Source of the DNA: Candidatus Methanomethylophilaceae archaeon
GTDB taxonomy: Archaea; Thermoplasmatota; Thermoplasmata; Methanomassiliicoccales; Methanomethylophilaceae
Assembly: GCA_007116915.1 (NCBI GenBank)
Contig: SKHQ01000028.1
Location: forward strand, 1-15,931
Length of the DNA stretch: 15,931 nt
Reading direction: 5' to 3'
The position numbers and the translations under genes were made by a program. Each line of letters starts with the position of its first letter. Positions within the stretch are counted from its first letter, which is position 1. Positions 1-4,752 of this stretch are shown piece after piece. The notes beneath the pieces were generated by a model. That model did not search any database and had not been told where the DNA came from. It saw only the letters and a program-made list of their open reading frames with translations.

Positions 1-848
1 AACTTACCAACCACGCCCTTCTTTCTCAGCATCTCCACTGCCGTCAGTACAAGGTCGGTGGCGTTGACGCCCTCTCTTAACTTCCCGGTCAATTTGAATC
101 CTACGACGTCCGGTACGGCCATGTAATATGGTTGTCCCAGCATCACTGCCTCGGCCTCTATGCCTCCGACACCCCAACCTATCACACCAAGCCCATTGAT
201 CTGCGTGGTGTGCGAATCGGTACCGAAACAGGAGTCAGGGTAAACGATCCTTCTCCCTCCTTGTTCAACAACATGGACCAAGGGTGCCAAATACTCCAGG
301 TTGACCTGGTGGATTATACCGTTGCCCGGTGGCACGGCCCGGAAATTGCGGAATGCGTGCTGTGCCCATTTCAGGAGTGAGTAACGCTCATGGTTGCGCT
401 CCATCTCCTTCTTCTCATTATTATCCCGGGCTCCGCAATGTCCGTATTCATCAACTTGGATGGAATGGTCTATAACCAGGTCCACAGGAATTATGGGGTT
501 GATGCGTGAAGGGTCCCCGCCCATCTCAGCGACCGCTGTGCGCATAGCGGCTAGGTCTACCACCGCCGGAACGCCGGTGAAGTCCTGCAGAATCACTCTG
601 GCAGGTATGAAAGGGATGTCTGCGTCACCGTTACCATGTGGGGACCAGCGCGTTATCCTCTGCAAATCGTCATCATCGATCAGCCTGCCATCATTCTGCC
701 GTAACAAAGATTCGACAAGTACTCTGATCGAGTAGGGAAGGCGGTTGATATCCACACCCAGTTCCTGTCCCAATCTACGAATACTGTAGAATTCAAACTC
801 CCCGTTCTCGGTGCTGATCGACTCGGTACGATTGTTCCGTGAAGGCAT
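1..848 (-). CDS. acnA: Aconitate hydratase, AcnA type (N-terminal part; 3' end outside window)
   Basis: Aconitase isomerises citrate to isocitrate in the TCA cycle, using a 4Fe-4S cluster in the cytoplasm. The first 282 codons are present; AcnA/IRP-type enzymes are usually about 900 residues, so roughly a third is visible. AcnA landmarks appear in order: IPARVILQDFTGVPAVVDLA (about 81-100), VIDHSIQVD (125-133), NHERYSLLKWAQHAF (152-166), VPPGNGIIHQVNLEYL (172-187), and FGTDSHTTQINGLGVIGWGVGGIEAE (208-233) with the substrate-site DSH at 211-213. The cluster cysteines lie beyond the window. The ATG at 848 is preceded by GGTGAG, which overlaps one arm of a GC-rich hairpin. It lies 65 bases downstream of the stop of the AhpD-like gene on the same strand and may have its own TATA box. 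The family is clear. AcnA is favoured over AcnB or the small leuC-like type by the N-terminal motifs. Confidence 0.95.
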   Translation of the reverse strand, partial: MPSRNNRTESISTENGEFEFYSIRRLGQELGVDINRLPYSIRVLVESLLRQNDGRLIDDDDLQRITRWSPHGNGDADIPFIPARVILQDFTGVPAVVDLAAMRTAVAEMGGDPSRINPIIPVDLVIDHSIQVDEYGHCGARDNNEKKEMERNHERYSLLKWAQHAFRNFRAVPPGNGIIHQVNLEYLAPLVHVVEQGGRRIVYPDSCFGTDSHTTQINGLGVIGWGVGGIEAEAVMLGQPYYMAVPDVVGFKLTGKLREGVNATDLVLTAVEMLRKKGVVGK

Positions 849-855
849 AGGCTCA

Positions 856-877
856 CCCGGCCGCTAATGCGGCCAGG
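856..877 (-). promoter_or_regulatory. GC-rich hairpin adjoining the aconitase ribosome binding site
   Basis: GGCCGC and GCGGCC (859-864 and 869-874) form a perfect dyad around the loop TAAT. In the minus-strand RNA the stem extends to 9 pairs with one G-U. The descending arm ends in GGG, which is also the start of the Shine-Dalgarno stretch GGGTGAG before the ATG at 848. No T-tract follows, so it does not look like an intrinsic terminator. It could mask the ribosome site in readthrough transcripts, or be a DNA operator near the transcription start. The role is inferred. Confidence 0.4.
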
Positions 878-894
878 CTATCAAGAGAAATAGG

Positions 895-902
895 TATTTT
901 AA
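895..902 (-). promoter_or_regulatory. Possible TATA box for aconitase
   Basis: On the minus strand this reads TTAAAATA, preceded by purine-rich AACC. Its centre is 50 bases upstream of the aconitase ATG, so transcription would begin near 872, inside the hairpin dyad. It sits in the 65-base gap after the upstream gene, where readthrough is also possible. Confidence 0.4.
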
Positions 903-913
903 GGTTTAGGGAC

Positions 914-1291
914 TCACTCGTCCCATTCATTGAAGAGCTTCTCGATGCCGTGCTTAGCCACGGACCATGTGGGCACTCCGCCTGTCAGGACCGCAACGTT
1001 CATGGCTTCAATGATCTCATCCTTTGTAGCGCCGAAGTTCTTGGCGACCTTGGCTTGTGCGTAAACGCAGTCGTCGCACATCCTCACAGCCACACAGGCC
1101 ATTGCAATAAGCCTCTTGGTCTTCTTATCCAGAGCGCCGTCACGTACCATGACTTGGTCCATACTGCTTATCAGAGAGGCCAGGCCGGGGTGGTGCTTCT
1201 TGATGCAGGTCAAGGTCTCGGGCACGTAACCTCCCATGTCACATCCCAACTGCTTAACATCCTCTTCGGCTTTTTTGCGGATTTCTTCCAT
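914..1291 (-). CDS. Carboxymuconolactone decarboxylase (AhpD-like) family protein
   Basis: A 125-residue alpha-helical protein of the CMD/AhpD fold. Members include true carboxymuconolactone decarboxylases and AhpD-type thiol peroxidases; small archaeal members are mostly uncharacterised and probably act in thiol redox chemistry. The hallmark CxxC is at C72-D-D-C75, followed by VYAQAKVAKNFGAT and the usual helix DEIIEAMNVAVLTGG. The His normally four residues after the second Cys (CxxCxxxH) is Gln79 here, so AhpD-like proton relay may be altered. I chose the ATG at 1291 because a good TATA box is centred 27 bases upstream, implying a leaderless mRNA starting at this codon. An in-frame GTG at 1300 would lie upstream of that expected transcription start. 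It is divergent from the HTH gene and co-directional with aconitase, 65 bases apart. No signal peptide or membrane segment is seen. The family assignment is firm; the substrate is unknown. Confidence 0.88.
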   Translation of the reverse strand: MEEIRKKAEEDVKQLGCDMGGYVPETLTCIKKHHPGLASLISSMDQVMVRDGALDKKTKRLIAMACVAVRMCDDCVYAQAKVAKNFGATKDEIIEAMNVAVLTGGVPTWSVAKHGIEKLFNEWDE

Positions 1292-1313
1292 GACTGTCAC
1301 AATGAACTGCTGG

Positions 1314-1322
1314 TTTATATAA
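1314..1322 (-). promoter_or_regulatory. TATA box of the AhpD-like gene (leaderless)
   Basis: The minus strand reads TTATATAAA, centred 27 bases upstream of the ATG at 1291. This is the spacing expected when transcription starts at the start codon. An 8-base palindrome TAACGTTA (1320-1327) overlaps its upstream edge, where TFB would bind, so a repressor could act there. Confidence 0.65.
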
Positions 1323-1351
1323 CGTTAATCGGTCAACAACAAGTAAAGCAT

Positions 1352-1373
1352 TACGATAATTTTCAATATCGTA
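1352..1373. promoter_or_regulatory. Operator-like inverted repeat, distal
   Basis: TACGATA (1352-1358) and TATCGTA (1367-1373) are perfect 7-base inverted arms with an 8-base spacer. The element lies between the divergent AhpD-like and HTH genes, upstream of the HTH TATA box. Its length and spacing suit a dimeric HTH protein, most simply the adjacent regulator. Binding is inferred. Confidence 0.5.
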
Positions 1374-1376
1374 CAA

Positions 1377-1397
1377 TGTCGAATCCCAACTTCGACA
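1377..1397. promoter_or_regulatory. Operator-like inverted repeat, proximal to the HTH promoter
   Basis: TGTCGAA (1377-1383) and TTCGACA (1391-1397) are perfect 7-base inverted arms with a 7-base spacer. The right arm ends three bases before the TATA box at 1400, so it covers the BRE/TFB site and a bound protein should block initiation. Its centre is about 24.5 base pairs from the neighbouring dyad. It is a likely autoregulatory operator of the HTH gene, by inference. Confidence 0.55.
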
Positions 1398-1399
1398 AA

Positions 1400-1407
1400 T
1401 TTAAATA
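1400..1407 (+). promoter_or_regulatory. TATA box of the HTH regulator and mevalonate operon (leaderless)
   Basis: TTTAAATA, centred about 28 bases upstream of the ATG at 1432, with an A-rich BRE-like stretch before it. There is no Shine-Dalgarno in front of that ATG, consistent with a leaderless transcript for the first gene of the operon. Confidence 0.65.
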
Positions 1408-1431
1408 CACTCATAAAACTAGCCTCGAAAC

Positions 1432-2115
1432 ATGCGAGAGGAGCTTAGGGAGAAGATTGCTGGGGAGATCACCCTATCCAACGATCCTGGCAAGACGATA
1501 AGGAAATGGCGTGAGGAATTCGATCTCTCGCAACAGGAGCTCTCCATGACCATGAGCGTCTCGCCCTCAGTGATTTCAGATTACGAGTCCGGACGGAGGA
1601 AATCCCCTGGAATCGTCATAGTACGTCGCATCGTCGACAGCTTCCTGAACCTCGATGAGAAGAATGGCTCGCCCACAATCAAGCGCTATCAGCTCGGTGC
1701 GCGAAGCGATTGCATAATATCCATCTCTGAATTCCGTGGAGGAATGAAGATGGATGAGTTCATCTCCATCATAGAAGGTGAGAATGTAACTCCCTCGATC
1801 GAGACGAACAAACAAATTCACGGTTACACGGTGGTCAACTCTCTGAAGGCTATAACCTCTCTGAGTTCCGCCGATTACCTCAAGATATACGGTTGGAGCT
1901 CGGAGAGGGCACTGGTTTTCACAGATGTGCATTATGGCAGGTCGCCGATGATCGCCATAAGGGCTCACCCGCTCACACCGGCCATGGTCGTTTACCACCG
2001 ACCTGAGAACGTAGACCCGCTGGCAAAGAAACTTGCTCAGCTTGAAGGTATCCCATTAGTAACGACGGATCTCGACCTCGATGAACTCGTTGCCAGGATG
2101 GAGTCCTTAGAATAG
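1432..2115 (+). CDS. HTH transcriptional regulator of the mevalonate cluster (COG1709-like)
   Basis: A 227-residue DNA-binding protein. Residues 20-73 form an HTH_3/Xre-type domain, with the recognition segment SPSVISDYESGRR at about 44-56. From about residue 110 there is a separate alpha/beta domain (GYTVVNSL, then ALVFTDVHYGRSPMIAI, then PLAKKLAQLEGIPLVTT) that looks like a ligand-sensing module, faintly reminiscent of DRTGG domains. Proteins of this layout (COG1709, from memory) are found next to HMG-CoA synthase in many archaea, so control of isoprenoid supply is the natural inference. It is first in the operon; its TAG stop is embedded in the Shine-Dalgarno of the HMG-CoA synthase gene, suggesting coupled translation. 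Two operator-like dyads stand upstream of its leaderless promoter. The HTH is certain; the regulon and effector are inferred. Confidence 0.85.
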   Translation: MREELREKIAGEITLSNDPGKTIRKWREEFDLSQQELSMTMSVSPSVISDYESGRRKSPGIVIVRRIVDSFLNLDEKNGSPTIKRYQLGARSDCIISISEFRGGMKMDEFISIIEGENVTPSIETNKQIHGYTVVNSLKAITSLSSADYLKIYGWSSERALVFTDVHYGRSPMIAIRAHPLTPAMVVYHRPENVDPLAKKLAQLEGIPLVTTDLDLDELVARMESLE

Positions 2116-2119
2116 GAGG
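2114..2119 (+). promoter_or_regulatory. Strong ribosome binding site fixing a TTG start
   Basis: AGGAGG lies 7 bases before the TTG at 2127 and overlaps the TAG stop of the upstream regulator. The nearby ATG at 2131 is in another frame and is followed at once by TAG. The site therefore decides for TTG as the start of HMG-CoA synthase. Confidence 0.8.
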
Positions 2120-2126
2120 AATTCAA

Positions 2127-3176
2127 TTGGATGTAGGAATAGTCAGTTATGGGGCGTATGTACCCAGATTCAGGATCACGCCGACAGAGATCGGCAGAGT
2201 ATGGGGTCAGGACGGTAAGGCCATGGGTAAGGGTCTTTTCATAAACGGAAAATCCGTCCCGTCTCCCGATGAGGATGTAATTACGATATCCACCTCAGCC
2301 GCTAGATCGATGTTGAGGAGAGTAGATGTGAACCCTGCCGACATCGGCGCATTGTATGTCGGTTCAGAATCACATCCCTATGCGGTGAAACCCACTGGTA
2401 CGGTCGTCGCCGAGGCCATAGAGGCCTCCCCCGAGCTTTGTGTCGCCGACCTGGAATTCGCTTGTAAAGCAGGCACAGCTGGTATCCAGATGGTCATGGG
2501 AATGGTAGGTTCGGGCATGATACGCTATGGCGTTGCCATCGGTGCCGACACATCCCAAGGCGCTCCCGGTGATGCGCTGGAGTATTCGGCATCCGCTGGT
2601 GGTGCGGCCTTCCTGATAGGCAGAGAGGATATAATCGCCAGATTCAACGGTACTCTGAGTTTCACCACCGACACTCCTGATTTCTGGAGAAGGGAGGGTC
2701 AGCCTTATCCCTCACATGGCGGCAGGTTCACTGGTGAACCAGCTTACTTCAAGCATGTAGGCGAGGCCGCACGCAGGATGATGGACCGTATGGGGACATC
2801 TCCTGGCGATTACAACCATATCGTACTGCACCAGCCTAACGGAAAATTCCCGCAGAGGATGGCCAGTATGCTGGGTTTCAGCAACGAACAGGTAACCAGG
2901 GGACTGCTTACGCCGATGATAGGAAACACCTACAGCGGGGCGGTCCCGTTGGGCCTGGCGGCGGTTCTGGATGTAGCATCGCCTGGAGAAAGGATACTGG
3001 TCGTCGCTTACGGTTCCGGAGCTGGCAGCGACGCCTTCGATATCACTGTGACCGATGCGATAAAGGAGTTCAACCGTGCTGCGGCACCGACCATTGACGG
3101 ATTGATGGAGAACACCCGCGAACTTGATTATGCCACATATGCCAAGTACCGCGGCAAGATATTGATGAAGGGGTGA
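2127..3176 (+). CDS. mvaS: Hydroxymethylglutaryl-CoA synthase (archaeal type)
   Basis: Condenses acetyl-CoA with acetoacetyl-CoA to HMG-CoA, the first committed step of the mevalonate pathway to archaeal membrane lipids. The length of 349 residues is typical for archaeal enzymes. The catalytic triad of the family is visible: Glu81 in YVGSESHP, Cys113 in LEFACKAGT, and His235 in IVLHQPNGKFP. C-terminal NTYSGAVPLGLAAVLD and VVAYGSGAGSDAF match the CoA-binding thiolase-fold half. In characterised archaea this enzyme forms a channelled complex with acetoacetyl-CoA thiolase bridged by a DUF35 protein; all three genes are here in that order. Translation starts at TTG with a strong AGGAGG. The thiolase GTG follows four bases after the stop. 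Its residues look fully functional, in contrast to its thiolase-fold partner. Confidence 0.95.
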   Translation: MDVGIVSYGAYVPRFRITPTEIGRVWGQDGKAMGKGLFINGKSVPSPDEDVITISTSAARSMLRRVDVNPADIGALYVGSESHPYAVKPTGTVVAEAIEASPELCVADLEFACKAGTAGIQMVMGMVGSGMIRYGVAIGADTSQGAPGDALEYSASAGGAAFLIGREDIIARFNGTLSFTTDTPDFWRREGQPYPSHGGRFTGEPAYFKHVGEAARRMMDRMGTSPGDYNHIVLHQPNGKFPQRMASMLGFSNEQVTRGLLTPMIGNTYSGAVPLGLAAVLDVASPGERILVVAYGSGAGSDAFDITVTDAIKEFNRAAAPTIDGLMENTRELDYATYAKYRGKILMKG

Positions 3177-3180
3177 TTTT

Positions 3181-4347
3181 GTGAAGGATGTTGCAGTAAT
3201 AGGTATAGGCGTGACCCAATTCGGTGAATTGTGGGACCACTCCTTCCGCCAGGTCGGCATTCAGGCCGGTCTAGAGGCGGTTTACGATGCCAATCTTTCC
3301 GGGTCTGAGATAGACGCCATGTACATAGGGAACATGTCCTCAGGCCGTTTCATAGATCAGCACCACATCGGTGCCCTGATAGCCGACTACTCAGGAATGG
3401 CCTCCCACAATGTGCCCTCGACACGAATCGAAGCCGCCGGAGCCTCAGGCTCGTTGGCCTTCCGCCAGGGAGTCATGGCCGTCGCTTCGGGAATGCATGA
3501 TGTGGTAGTCGTTGGTGGAGCTGAGAAGATGACGGATGTGTCGGATGAAGCCTCCAATTTCATTCTCAATTCCGCTGCCGATCAGCAGTGGGAGTCCATG
3601 ATGGGCGCCACGTTCGCATCTCTGCACGCCATGATAGCACGCCGTTTCATCCATGAAGGTTACGCGACGCGTGAACAGATAGCATCCGTGGCCGTAAAGA
3701 ACCACCTCCATGGTGCTTTGAACCCCAAGGCCCAGTTCCAGAGGCCCATAAAGCTCGACACCGTCCTGAGGTCACCCATGGTGGCCGACCCATTGACGAT
3801 GTTCGACTGTTCACCCATTTCCGATGGTGCGGCGGCGGTCGTCCTCTGCCCCTTGGACAAGGCTTACGAATACACCGACAAACCCGTCAAGGTGTTGGGC
3901 ACTGGACAGGCGAGTGACACCCTGGCTCTATACCAGAGAGGGGACATCTGCTCCTTCAACGCCACCAAGGTCGCCACCAGGATGGCATTGGAGATGGCTG
4001 ACCTGACCGTCAAGGACGTCGATCTGGTGGAGGTCCACGACGACTACACCATCTCGGAGTTACTGGCATTGGAGGACATGGGATTCTTCGCTCGCGGTGA
4101 GGCCGGTAAAGCGGTGGAGTCAGGCGAGACGGAATTGACCGGTAGCATCCCCGTGAACACCTCCGGCGGTCTGAAAGCCAGAGGCAACCCTATCGGTGCC
4201 ACCGGCGTGGCTCAGATAGTCGAAATCGTGGCTCAGTTGCGCGGTGATGCCGACAAACGTCAGGTCAAGGGCGCCCAGGTTGGTATGGCACATAGCATAG
4301 GCGGCACCGGTTCAACAGCCGTCATAAGTCTTCTGGGGGCGATCTGA
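3181..4347 (+). CDS. Thiolase-fold protein, acetoacetyl-CoA thiolase homologue lacking catalytic Cys and His
   Basis: A 388-residue protein clearly of the archaeal acetyl-CoA acetyltransferase family that partners HMG-CoA synthase, full length from the N-terminal VIGIGVTQFGELW to the C-terminal GMAHSIGGTGSTAV. The family enzyme condenses two acetyl-CoA to acetoacetyl-CoA. Key residues are changed: the nucleophile position in the EAACASGS motif is Gly87 (EAAGASGS, codon GGA at 3439); HDCF reads H286-D-D-Y; and the GHP motif is GNP with Asn336 (codon AAC at 4186). His286 and His371 remain. By known thiolase chemistry this should not work as an ordinary thiolase. It may be a scaffold, or a thiolase-fold enzyme with another mechanism, as in the Ltp2 aldolases that also pair with DUF35 proteins. 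The reading frame is intact and codons resemble its neighbours, so it is not a pseudogene. GTG start; GGTGAT lies upstream, overlapping the synthase stop. Confidence 0.9.
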   Translation: MKDVAVIGIGVTQFGELWDHSFRQVGIQAGLEAVYDANLSGSEIDAMYIGNMSSGRFIDQHHIGALIADYSGMASHNVPSTRIEAAGASGSLAFRQGVMAVASGMHDVVVVGGAEKMTDVSDEASNFILNSAADQQWESMMGATFASLHAMIARRFIHEGYATREQIASVAVKNHLHGALNPKAQFQRPIKLDTVLRSPMVADPLTMFDCSPISDGAAAVVLCPLDKAYEYTDKPVKVLGTGQASDTLALYQRGDICSFNATKVATRMALEMADLTVKDVDLVEVHDDYTISELLALEDMGFFARGEAGKAVESGETELTGSIPVNTSGGLKARGNPIGATGVAQIVEIVAQLRGDADKRQVKGAQVGMAHSIGGTGSTAVISLLGAI

Positions 4348-4751
4348 TGACCGTAGCTAGGTTCTGGAGGGATATATCCAGCCGTTACAATCTGTATGGT
4401 ACCAAATGCGCAGCTTGTGACCGTATATACTTCCCCGTTCGCCAAATCTGCCCCGAGTGCCGTCGTTCCAGCATAGGTAAGATGGAGCGGTACAAGCTCA
4501 GCGGCAAAGGCAAGGTATACTCTTTCTCAGTGGTCCATGACGCCCCACCGCAAATGTCGGTCATAAGGCCGTACGCCGTCGCCATAGTGGAGATGGAAGA
4601 AGGCGTCAAGGTCACCGGACAGCTGGTGGACGTGGATCTGGAGGACATCGACATCGGTATGAGCGTCGAGGCAGTCCTCCGCAAGATAGGCGATGAGGGC
4701 CCGGACGGCGTGATAAATTACGGGTTCAAGTTCACGCCGAGACTGGACTAG
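4347..4751 (+). CDS. DUF35 zinc-ribbon/OB-fold protein, bridge of the HMG-CoA synthase-thiolase complex
   Basis: A 134-residue protein with an N-terminal rubredoxin-like zinc ribbon, C21-A-A-C24 and C35-P-E-C38, then an OB-fold (VYSFSVVHDAPPQ, YAVAIVEMEEGVKVTGQLVD). In the structurally known archaeal complex the DUF35 protein holds thiolase and HMG-CoA synthase together and helps form the shared CoA site; related DUF35 proteins bind thiolase-fold aldolases. Its ATG overlaps the thiolase TGA by one base (4345-4349), typical of coupled expression of a complex partner. All four zinc ligands are present. It ends one base before the convergent giant gene. Confidence 0.93.
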   Translation: MTVARFWRDISSRYNLYGTKCAACDRIYFPVRQICPECRRSSIGKMERYKLSGKGKVYSFSVVHDAPPQMSVIRPYAVAIVEMEEGVKVTGQLVDVDLEDIDIGMSVEAVLRKIGDEGPDGVINYGFKFTPRLD

Positions 4752-4752
4752 G

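Noticed and set aside
856..877. Hairpin as an intrinsic terminator of the AhpD-like gene
   Set aside because: No T-tract follows on the minus strand, and the stem runs straight into the aconitase ribosome site.
950..1501. 183-codon plus-strand frame across the AhpD-like gene and the divergent promoter
   Set aside because: It is antisense to a recognised gene, crosses two promoters and dyads, and runs into the HTH gene in another frame; no family resemblance.
3439..4188. Thiolase active-site changes explained as a pseudogene or frameshift
   Set aside because: The frame is uninterrupted over 388 codons, flanking motifs are conserved on both sides of each changed residue, and the Cys-to-Gly codon needs more than one base change.
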